A stretch of 21,446 nt of DNA, taken from the NCBI GenBank assembly GCA_051648405.1, contig JBOFFC010000077.1:1-21446 (forward strand), written 5' to 3'. Below, in pieces: positions 14,820 to 21,446 of the stretch. Below the pieces are notes generated by a model. The model ran no database searches, was not told where the DNA came from, and saw nothing but the letters and a program-made list of their open reading frames with translations. The position numbers were made by a program, and so were the translations under genes. The stretch is from JBOFFC01 sp051648405. GTDB taxonomy: Bacteria > Planctomycetota > Planctomycetia > Pirellulales > Lacipirellulaceae. The number at the start of each line of letters is the position of its first letter. The first letter of the stretch is position 1.

Positions 14820-16373
14820 CTACTTGGCCGTCTCGGTGAACCGGCTTTCGCGGATCATCGTCACGCGGATCTCGCCGGGGTAGCTCAGTTGCTGCTCGAA
14901 CGCCTGGGCGATGTCGCGGCACGTCTTGGCCGCCGACTCGTCGGTCGTCTGGCTGGTCTTGGCGATCACCCGCACCTCGCGCCCGGCTTGGATCGCGAAC
15001 GCCTGGTGGACCCCCTCGAAGCCCGCGGCGATCGTCTCGAGCTCGTGCATCCGCTTGATGTAGCGGTCGAGCGTCTCGCGCCGCGCGCCGGGACGCGACG
15101 CGCTGCACGCGTCAGCGGCCGCGCACAGCACCGTGAACGGCATGTCGGGGCGGATGTCGTCGTGGTGCCCCAGCGCCGCGTGGACCACCACCTCGTTCTC
15201 GCCGTACCGCTTCAGCAGGTCGGCGCCGATCTTCGGGTGCCCCCCCTCGGCGTCGTGGTCGGCCGCCTTGCCGATGTCGTGCAGCAGGCCCGCGCGACGC
15301 GCCAGGTCGCCGTCCATCCCCAGCTCCTCTGCCAGCATGCCGGTGACGAACGCCACTTCGATCGAGTGCCGCAGCACGTTTTGGCTGTAGCTGGTGCGGT
15401 ACCGCAGGCGGCCCAGCAGTTGGATTACCTTGGGGTTCAGCCCGTGGACGTCGGCCTCTTGGGCCGCTTCCTCGCCGAACTTGCGGACCTGGGCCTCGAC
15501 CTCGAGCTCGGTCTCGCCGACCAGCTCCTCGATGCGGCTGGGGTGGATGCGGCCGTCGGCGATCAGCTTCGCCAGCGCCAGCCGCGCCACCTCGCGCCGC
15601 ACGGGATCGAACGAGCTGACGATCACCACGCCGGGGGTGTCGTCGATGATCACGTCGACGCCGGTCGCCTTCTCGAAGGCGCGGATGTTGCGGCCCTCGC
15701 GGCCGATGATCCGCCCCTTCATCTCGTCGCTGGGGATGTCGACCGAGCTGGTCGTCGATTCGGCCGTGTGGGCGGCGGCGAAGCGCTGGATCGACGAGAT
15801 CAGCAGCTCCTTGGCGATCCCGTCGCAGCGCTCGGCGAGGGCCTTCTCGGCCTTCATGATCCGCGAGCCCTGCTCGTTCGCCAGCTCTCGATCGAGCCGC
15901 TCGAGGAGCAGGTTGCGGGCCGCCTCGGGGCTCAACGAGCTGAGCGTGTGGAGGGTCTTCTTTTCGGCCTCGAACAGGCCGTCGAGCTCTTGCTGGCGGC
16001 GGTCGGCGTCGGCCAGCTTGTCGGTGAGCCGGCGCTGGTTCCCCTCCACCATCTTCTCTTGCTTGCCGAGCTGGTCCTCGCGCGAGGCGAGGCCGTCCTC
16101 GCGCTTGTCGAGTGAGCGCTCGCGTTCGTGCAGCTTGTCGCGCACGCCTCCGAGCTGCTCCTCGATGCGGGATTTCTCGGCCAGGGCCAGGTCGCGGGCC
16201 TCGATCTCGGCGTCCTTGCGCCGGGCCTTCGCCTGGAGCTCGGCTCGTTCGAGGATTTGCGCCGCTTCCTTCTCGGCGTCCCACTTGCGTAGGCGGCCGA
16301 GGGTCCACATCGCGCCCATGCCCATCGCCGCGGCGATCAGGGCCGCGATGGCAAGCTGTATGGGGGTTTCCAT
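14820..16373 (-). CDS. rny: Ribonuclease Y
   Basis: RNase Y is a membrane-anchored endoribonuclease that initiates mRNA decay. The ATG at 16373 gives 517 residues, matching Bacillus RNase Y (about 520). Domains in order: an N-terminal membrane helix (about 5-25), a long charged coiled coil (about 30-200), a KH domain with IPSDEMKGRIIGREGRNIRA around 213-232, and an HD domain with LRHSIEVA (His336) and the catalytic LLHDIGK (His365, Asp366). The C-terminal RNase Y region with KRMHELE and the pattern YPGEIRVTMIRE near the end is present. All key residues appear intact. It is followed by ymdB and a lipoprotein on the same strand. Upstream is a ~500-base gap with hairpins, possibly including its leader. 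Confidence 0.96.
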   Translation of the reverse strand: METPIQLAIAALIAAAMGMGAMWTLGRLRKWDAEKEAAQILERAELQAKARRKDAEIEARDLALAEKSRIEEQLGGVRDKLHERERSLDKREDGLASREDQLGKQEKMVEGNQRRLTDKLADADRRQQELDGLFEAEKKTLHTLSSLSPEAARNLLLERLDRELANEQGSRIMKAEKALAERCDGIAKELLISSIQRFAAAHTAESTTSSVDIPSDEMKGRIIGREGRNIRAFEKATGVDVIIDDTPGVVIVSSFDPVRREVARLALAKLIADGRIHPSRIEELVGETELEVEAQVRKFGEEAAQEADVHGLNPKVIQLLGRLRYRTSYSQNVLRHSIEVAFVTGMLAEELGMDGDLARRAGLLHDIGKAADHDAEGGHPKIGADLLKRYGENEVVVHAALGHHDDIRPDMPFTVLCAAADACSASRPGARRETLDRYIKRMHELETIAAGFEGVHQAFAIQAGREVRVIAKTSQTTDESAAKTCRDIAQAFEQQLSYPGEIRVTMIRESRFTETAK

Positions 16374-16870
16374 GGACGAGGTGGCTTTCGCGCTGCCAGC
16401 GCTTCGCCCGCCCTGCCGCGGCCCCCGCGCTTTCGCTGATCCCTAGCGGTTCGTCCGCCACGCCGCGGTGCGGCGTGGCGACAATGGCTCGGCCGCAGAC
16501 CGGCAGCTGCGCCACGCGATCCGCGCCAGCCCGCGAGCGGGGGGCGCCAGATTTCGGGGCGATGATCTGCGGCGCTTCCCTCGTGAAGACGGACTACAGA
16601 GCGGGTTGAATAGCGAAATCGGGGGTGCTGGGGCCGTAGCGGCGTTTGCGGCGACCGGGGTCCCGAGCGTTCCGGCGCCCGCGGTCGCTGTGCCGCATCG
16701 TCCCAAGCCGCGGTAGCTTGGTGTCATCCCGACCCCGGTGGGGGTGTCGGGGGAGCGAAACGCTGATTGTGTTGTGGAATGTATAAAATCTTCGCCGAGC
16801 GACCCTTGATCGGGCCTCCGCGAAGCTGCTGGTGTGTACCCAAACCGTTACCTGATTGCAACATAGGTCC
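16374..16870. other. Divergent intergenic region between rny and tilS
   Basis: No gene is supported in these ~497 bases; the open frames crossing it lack protein-like composition. It holds an 11-base-pair hairpin at 16456-16480, a second hairpin at 16728-16751 (CCCGAC/GTCGGG with a bulge) and an AT-rich stretch at 16762-16790 with TATAAA at 16782-16787. That stretch is the best place for promoters of either gene, but no -35 box with proper spacing is visible on either strand. Confidence 0.45.
16456..16480. other. Perfect 11-bp stem with 3-base loop
   Basis: Positions 16456-16466 pair perfectly with 16470-16480 around the loop GGT. It lies about 83 bases upstream of the rny start and has no T-run on either side, so it is not an obvious intrinsic terminator. 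It could be a leader structure in the rny mRNA or the remnant of a repeat. Confidence 0.5.
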
Positions 16871-17920
16871 GTGGCGCGCCCCGCGTCCCCCCTCAGGAAA
16901 GGCCAGAACATCTTCAAACTGCCCCCCGCCACAAGGCCGATCGACTTCGAAGCCGTTGCGGGCCGCGCTTGGCCGGCCGCGTCGTGGGCCGACCGGCACG
17001 TCCTGGTGGCCGTTTCGGGGGGGAGCGACAGCGTGGCCCTGCTGCGACTACTGATCGCCGCCCGCGAGACGGTCGCCGGCGAGGGCCGGCTGGTGGTCGC
17101 GCACTACGACCACCGCGTCCGCGGCGAAGCGTCCGCTGCCGACGCCGCGTGGGTGGGGGCGCTCGCCGTCAGGCTCGGAGTCGCGATCGAGCTCGGTGGG
17201 TCCTCGCAAGCGGGGCCGCGGAGCGAAGAGGCCCTGCGGGCCGAGCGGCACGGGTTCCTACTCACCACCGCCCGACGCCTCGGCGCCCGCTACGTCGCCA
17301 CGGGGCACACCCTCGACGACCAGGCCGAGACCGTCCTGTTCCGCGTGCTGCGCGGGACGGGGGTCGCCGGCCTCCGCGGCATCGCGCCGTTCCGTGCCGC
17401 CGGCGACGCGGTGACCCTCGTCCGTCCGTTGCTGGCGCTGCGCCGCGCGGCGCTGCGGTCGTACCTCGAGGCCCTCGGCCAGGGATGGCGCGAGGACGCC
17501 ACGAACGCCGCGCGCGACGCCCCCCGCACTTGGCTCCGCAATAGCGTGCTCCCCGCCGCCGACGAGCTGTTGCAGGGGGGCGTCCGCGAAGCGCTCGCCC
17601 GCCTCGCCGAGCGCGCCGCGGACGCGCAGGGCGTCGTCGAAGCAGCCGCCAACGAGATGCTCGCTAGGCGTTCGCGGCACGCTAGCGGTAAGACGCTGCG
17701 GCTCGACGTGGGGGGGCTCTCGGAGCTCGAGCGAATCGCGCTGCGCGAGGCGCTGCGTCTCGCCTGGCGGCGCGCGGGGATCGGCGAGCAAGCAATGACG
17801 GCACGCCACTGGCGCGCGCTCGAGGCCCTGGCGGTCGCCGACCGGGGGGCCCCGGCCGACTTCCCCGGCGCGCTCCGCGCGAGCCGCGAAGGCGCCGACC
17901 TCGTCGTCACGCCGTGCTAG
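16871..17920 (+). CDS. tilS: tRNA(Ile)-lysidine synthetase
   Basis: TilS converts the wobble C of tRNA-Ile(CAU) to lysidine with ATP and lysine, so that it reads AUA. The GTG at 16871 gives 349 residues; the TTG at 16856 adds five. The PP-loop motif SGGSDS is at residues 49-54 (GTG numbering), followed by VVAHYDHRVRGEAS (normally HVNHGLR-like) and GHTLDDQAETVLFRVLRGTG, with the downstream WREDATN and RTWLRNSVLP regions characteristic of TilS. It is shorter than E. coli TilS (about 432), like other short forms without the full C-terminal domains. The start is uncertain because only a weak AGG precedes it. It is co-oriented with the AsmA-like gene, with a 104-base gap between them. Confidence 0.93.
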   Translation: MARPASPLRKGQNIFKLPPATRPIDFEAVAGRAWPAASWADRHVLVAVSGGSDSVALLRLLIAARETVAGEGRLVVAHYDHRVRGEASAADAAWVGALAVRLGVAIELGGSSQAGPRSEEALRAERHGFLLTTARRLGARYVATGHTLDDQAETVLFRVLRGTGVAGLRGIAPFRAAGDAVTLVRPLLALRRAALRSYLEALGQGWREDATNAARDAPRTWLRNSVLPAADELLQGGVREALARLAERAADAQGVVEAAANEMLARRSRHASGKTLRLDVGGLSELERIALREALRLAWRRAGIGEQAMTARHWRALEALAVADRGAPADFPGALRASREGADLVVTPC

Positions 17921-17956
17921 CGGCCCAGCGGTGGGGACGAAGGCCCCCCGTTTGTC

Positions 17957-17986
17957 TTGACTGCTGTCGCGGCGCCTTCCTACCCT
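17957..17986 (+). promoter_or_regulatory. Candidate promoter of the AsmA-like gene
   Basis: TTGACT at 17957-17962 is a good -35 match; 18 bases later TACCCT (17981-17986) is a poor -10. Transcription would start near 17993, about 30 bases before the GTG at 18025. Only the -35 is convincing. Confidence 0.28.
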
Positions 17987-18024
17987 GCCCCACCGCGCTG
18001 GATTGACGTTATCGAACCCGTGAC

Positions 18025-21000
18025 GTGGCCCGAACAAATCGGCCCCCGTCGCGCACGCGCGGCGGTAACGACGACGGACCGTCCCCCATTCTCACGAGCC
18101 TCGTCAACGGCTGTTGGTACCTGTTCCGCGCCGCGGTGGCGCTGGTGTTCGTCGTTGCGCTCGCCGCGGGCGCTTACTTGTATCTGCGCCTCGACGACGA
18201 GACCCGGCGCGTCGTCGAGGCGGCGCTCGCGCGCGGCTGCGAGCCGTTTCAGGCGCGCGTCGGCGGCGCTCGCTTGATCGCCGGTCGCGGCGTCTCGATC
18301 GTGAACCTCGAACTGCTCGACGCCCGTCCCGGCCACGCCCCCACCTGCGTGCTGCGGATCGACGAGCTGGTGCTCGAAGGGAAGTTCGACGTCGCCACGC
18401 TGCTGCGGTCGCGTCCGCGGGTCGAGCGCGTCGTGCTGCGTAGGCCGCAGGCGTGTCTCGTCCGCGAATCGAGCGGCGACTGGAACCTAGCGCGGCTCAA
18501 GCTGCCCGACTGCGGTGGCAACGCCCCACCGCGGGTCGTTGTCGAAGACGCCACGCTGTACGTCAGCGACGGTTCGCTCGGCGCCACGCCGCTCGTGCTG
18601 CGGAACGTCGCGGCGACGCTCGAGCCGGACGCCGCCGGGGGCATGCAGGTAAGCGCCACGGCCGAGAACACGCTCGCCAAGCGTGTCGCGGCGACGGGGG
18701 TCGTCGATCACCGCCGCAAGGCGTTCGACCTGCGTGTCGAAGTCGATGGCCTTGAGCTGAACGACGACGTCGTGCGCGGGCTCGCCGGCGCGGGGGGCGC
18801 TCCGCCAGGGGTCGAGTCGCTCCGCGCGACGGTCGGCGTCCGCGCGGGCTTGCGCAAGCCAGAAGGCGCAGCGCCGATCGACTGGGACGTCACGTTCGAG
18901 GCGACCGGCGCCGAGGTGCGGTTCGCTGGTCACAAACGCCCCCTCTCCGACGTCGAGGTCGCCGGCGAGGTCCGCCCCGACTCGGTGCGCATCGACCGCG
19001 CGATCGGCCGCTGGGGGGACGCGACGGTCCGCGCCGTCGGCCGCCGCGACGGGGCGGCGGACAACGCCCCGATCGCCCTCCGCGTCCGCGTCGATCAGCT
19101 CGACGTCGCGACGGTCCCCTACGACGCGCTACCCGCCGTCGGTCGAAAGCTGTGGGACCGCTTCCAACCGCGCGGCGAGGCCGACCTGGCGATCGACGCC
19201 CGCTTCGACGGCGCCAACTGGAGCCCCCGCGCGACGATGCTCGCCCGCGACGGGTCGTTCGAGGACGCCGAGAAGTTCCGCTACCGCCTAACCGGCGCGT
19301 CGGGACGCATCGACCTCAACGGCGGGGTCGCCGGCGACCAGCCGATGAACGCCGAGCCAACGGCGTCGTCGCGCCTCGACGTCGACTTGACGGCGCTCGC
19401 CGAGGGGACCCCGGTCCGGATCGCGGCGGCGTTCACCGAGCTCGAAGCGGTGATGCGCCCGCGGCCTGCGGAAGACACCTCGCCCCGCGCGGCGATGCCC
19501 CTGGGGTGGATCGAGATCACCTCGCACGGCGCGCCGATCACCAAGCCGATCATCGACGCGCTCCCCGACGAACGGACACGCCGCTTCGTCCACTCGCTGC
19601 GCCCGATCGGGAAGATCGACCTCCGCTGGCGCGCCGACCGCACACTCAGCGACGACCTCCGCGCCGTGACGTCGCTCGACTTGCGGCTTGTCGACTGCCA
19701 GATCAACTACGAGCGCTTCCCCTACCCGCTCGCGGGGGTGACCGGCTGGGTCCGCGAACGCGACCGCCATTGGACGCTCACCGACCTCGAGAGCCGCACT
19801 CCGCAGGGCGAAGTGGCGGTCCGCGGCGCCGGGGAGTTCGACTGCGACGGCGACCAAACAAGGCTGGCGCTTCGTCTGGTGGGGCAAGCGGCGCCGCTCG
19901 ACGAGAGCCTCCGCGCCGCACTCCCGGCGCAGGCGCAGGCCGCCTGGGCGTTCCTGCGGCCGCGCGGCGCGCTCGACTTCACGGCCGACGTCTCGCACCG
20001 CTCGGCCGAACCGCAGGCGACGGTCCGCCTGACGATGGTCCCCCACCGGCGGAGCGTCACCGTCGAGCCCTCGTTCAGTTCCTCCGGGTACCGCTACCGA
20101 CTCGAACGCCTCGACGGCCGCTTCGACTGGGAGAACGGCGTGCTGACCGCCCGCGGCGCGCGCGGCGAGCACGGCGCGACCGAGTACGGCGCCGACGGCG
20201 TCTTCACGCCCCAGGCCGACGGCGGCTGGACACTGGCGCTGCAGGGCCTCAGCGCCGACCGACTCGAGTTCCAGCACGACTTCCTGCTCGCCGCCCCCCC
20301 CGGGCTGCGGGGGGTGCTCGAAACGATCAAGCCCCGCGGCGGGATCGACCTGCACGGCGGGTCGCTGCAAGTCGTCAGCCGCGCTGGCGCCGCCGAGGCG
20401 ATGGAGGCCCGCTGGGACGTGGCGCTCAACCTGCACCAAGCGGCGGTCGAGATGGGGGCGCCCTTCGACGGGGTCTCTGGAGCGGTGCGGCTCAGCGGCG
20501 CGGCGGACGGCGCCTCGGCCCACACCGCCGGCGAGCTCGAGCTCGACTCGCTCTTCTGGAACGACCTGCAACTGACCCAGGTCCGCGGCCCGCTGTGGGC
20601 CGACAGCGCCGAGTGCCTCGTCGGCGAAGGGGTCGCGCGGAAGGTCGGCGGCCAGGGGCGTCGGCTGACGGCGGCGGCGTACGGCGGCACGATCGACGTC
20701 AACAGCCGCGTGCAACTCGGGAGCCGCCCGAGCTACGCGCTCGCCGCCGACCTCAAGGGGATCGACGTCGCGCGGCTCTCCAGCGAGTGGCTCCGCCGGC
20801 CCGAGTCGGTCGGCGGGAAGCTCGAAGGGCGGCTCGAGCTCGTCGGCTCCGGCGCTTCGCTCTACGGCCTGGGGGGCAAAGGGAAACTGGCCGTCAGCGA
20901 GGCGAATCTCTACGAGCTCCCCGTGCTGGTGCGGCTGCTGAAGGTGCTCCGCAACCGGACCCCCGACAACACGGCCTTCGACCGCTGCGAGGCGGAGTTC

Positions 21001-21342
21001 ACGCTGCGCGGAGAGCAGATCGAGTTCCAGCACCTCGACCTGCTGGGGGACGCGGTGAGCTTCTACGGCCGCGGCGAAGCGGGGCTCGACCGGCAGCTCG
21101 ACCTGGTGTTCCACAGCGTCGTGGGACGCGGCGACCTGACCGGCCCGCTCGGGAAGACGTTCTTCGGACAAGCGAGCGAACAACTGATGCGCGTACGAGT
21201 CCTAGGAACGACCGACGCCCCCGACATCCGCCGCGAAGCTCTGCCGCTCGTGAGCAACGTGGTCGATACGCTTCAGAACGGCTTCAGCGCCCCAACGTGG
21301 GGCGCCGCGACGGCGCAGGCTGAGGAGAGCAAGACTAGGTGA
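18025..21342 (+). CDS. Large AsmA-like membrane-anchored protein
   Basis: A 1105-residue protein from the GTG at 18025, with no clear ribosome binding site. One membrane segment lies at about residues 33-54; the rest is predicted to be periplasmic, made of repeated short beta-strands. AsmA-like and YhdP-like proteins are proposed to form long grooves that carry lipids across the envelope, and size and topology fit that group. The C-terminal region (about 890-1085) has the AsmA_2-like pattern, including LYGLGGKGKLAVSEANLYEL and the VSFYGRGEAGLDRQLDL segment. Four internal copies of a motif with P-x-G-x-x-D-[LF] occur at Pro382, Pro527, Pro646 and Pro770, each preceded by an ALP-type turn and a helix. 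The family assignment is moderately secure; cargo and location are inferred. Confidence 0.83.
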   Translation: MARTNRPPSRTRGGNDDGPSPILTSLVNGCWYLFRAAVALVFVVALAAGAYLYLRLDDETRRVVEAALARGCEPFQARVGGARLIAGRGVSIVNLELLDARPGHAPTCVLRIDELVLEGKFDVATLLRSRPRVERVVLRRPQACLVRESSGDWNLARLKLPDCGGNAPPRVVVEDATLYVSDGSLGATPLVLRNVAATLEPDAAGGMQVSATAENTLAKRVAATGVVDHRRKAFDLRVEVDGLELNDDVVRGLAGAGGAPPGVESLRATVGVRAGLRKPEGAAPIDWDVTFEATGAEVRFAGHKRPLSDVEVAGEVRPDSVRIDRAIGRWGDATVRAVGRRDGAADNAPIALRVRVDQLDVATVPYDALPAVGRKLWDRFQPRGEADLAIDARFDGANWSPRATMLARDGSFEDAEKFRYRLTGASGRIDLNGGVAGDQPMNAEPTASSRLDVDLTALAEGTPVRIAAAFTELEAVMRPRPAEDTSPRAAMPLGWIEITSHGAPITKPIIDALPDERTRRFVHSLRPIGKIDLRWRADRTLSDDLRAVTSLDLRLVDCQINYERFPYPLAGVTGWVRERDRHWTLTDLESRTPQGEVAVRGAGEFDCDGDQTRLALRLVGQAAPLDESLRAALPAQAQAAWAFLRPRGALDFTADVSHRSAEPQATVRLTMVPHRRSVTVEPSFSSSGYRYRLERLDGRFDWENGVLTARGARGEHGATEYGADGVFTPQADGGWTLALQGLSADRLEFQHDFLLAAPPGLRGVLETIKPRGGIDLHGGSLQVVSRAGAAEAMEARWDVALNLHQAAVEMGAPFDGVSGAVRLSGAADGASAHTAGELELDSLFWNDLQLTQVRGPLWADSAECLVGEGVARKVGGQGRRLTAAAYGGTIDVNSRVQLGSRPSYALAADLKGIDVARLSSEWLRRPESVGGKLEGRLELVGSGASLYGLGGKGKLAVSEANLYELPVLVRLLKVLRNRTPDNTAFDRCEAEFTLRGEQIEFQHLDLLGDAVSFYGRGEAGLDRQLDLVFHSVVGRGDLTGPLGKTFFGQASEQLMRVRVLGTTDAPDIRREALPLVSNVVDTLQNGFSAPTWGAATAQAEESKTR

Positions 21343-21346
21343 ATAC

Positions 21347-21417
21347 CCAATGACCAAGCACCAATGACCAAAGGAGCTGTTGGCTGTTGGCTGTCAACTG
21401 TCAGCGGTGAGCGGTTT
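21347..21417 (+). repeat. Degenerate heptanucleotide tandem repeats
   Basis: After the AsmA-like stop, 7-base units follow each other: CCAATGA, CCAAGCA, CCAATGA, CCAAAGG (21347-21374), one spacer base, then GCTGTTG, GCTGTTG, GCTGTCA, ACTGTCA, GCGGTGA, GCGGTTT (21376-21417). The region is visibly more AT-rich than the coding DNA. An 8-base inverted match, GCACCAAT (21358-21365) with ATTGGTGC (21426-21433), encloses most of it. TATAGT at 21436-21441 could be the -10 box of a gene beyond the edge. Confidence 0.6.
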
Positions 21418-21446
21418 GATGACGAATTGGTGCCGTATAGTCCCCC

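Noticed and set aside
13968..16115. 715-codon plus-strand open frame opposite ymdB and rny
   Set aside because: Both minus-strand genes have full family motifs; the plus frame has only biased composition.
16594..16932. 112-codon minus-strand frame in the rny-tilS gap
   Set aside because: It overlaps the tilS N-terminus, lacks a ribosome binding site and has an Arg-rich translation without recognisable features.
19288..21183. 631-codon minus-strand open frame opposite the AsmA-like gene
   Set aside because: The plus frame has a membrane anchor and repeated motifs; the minus frame has none.
1..21446. tRNA genes, CRISPR arrays, insertion sequences or prophage genes
   Set aside because: No tRNA T-loop consensus in a cloverleaf context, no spaced direct repeats of CRISPR length, and no transposase or integrase motifs were seen by eye.

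Overview
The window is GC-rich, gene-dense chromosomal DNA of a kind I would assign to a Planctomycetota bacterium, probably Pirellulales-like. This is an inference from several features together: a fused CobA-HemD protein, large AsmA-like and von Willebrand A proteins with single N-terminal membrane anchors, small lipoproteins of planctomycete type, few Shine-Dalgarno sequences, and many GTG starts. I see no rRNA, tRNA, CRISPR array, insertion sequence or phage gene.

Layout. 1-1360 (minus): the start and most of a uroporphyrinogen-III methyltransferase/synthase fusion that runs off the left edge. 1590-3500 (plus): a TPR protein and ribosomal protein S20 (rpsT). 3589-7843 (minus): pyrK, an RluB-type pseudouridine synthase overlapping pyrK by 4 nt, a small lipoprotein, and mannose-6-phosphate isomerase. 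8023-9024 (plus): tatC. 9082-10816 (minus): a PIN-toxin/antitoxin pair and a secreted alpha/beta-hydrolase-like protein that appears to lack its nucleophile. 10978-12960 (plus): a membrane-anchored VWA protein. 13041-16373 (minus): a lipoprotein, a YmdB-type metallophosphoesterase and RNase Y (rny). 16871-21342 (plus): tilS and a 1105-residue AsmA-like protein. The last ~100 bases are intergenic heptamer repeats.

Function. Most genes are housekeeping: tetrapyrrole synthesis, pyrimidine synthesis, ribosome and tRNA maturation, RNA turnover, sugar phosphate metabolism and protein export. The accessory part is modest: a toxin-antitoxin pair, envelope proteins of unknown role, and intergenic repeats. 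The rny-ymdB neighbourhood and the rluB-pyrK overlap are the clearest functional linkages. I did not find a convincing new multi-gene system. The most interesting points are the degenerate hydrolase active site, the metal-ligand change in the YmdB homologue, the long TatC periplasmic loop, the fourfold internal motif in the AsmA-like protein, and heptanucleotide-periodic repeats at two intergenic sites. All identifications rest on reading motifs by eye; no database search was run.
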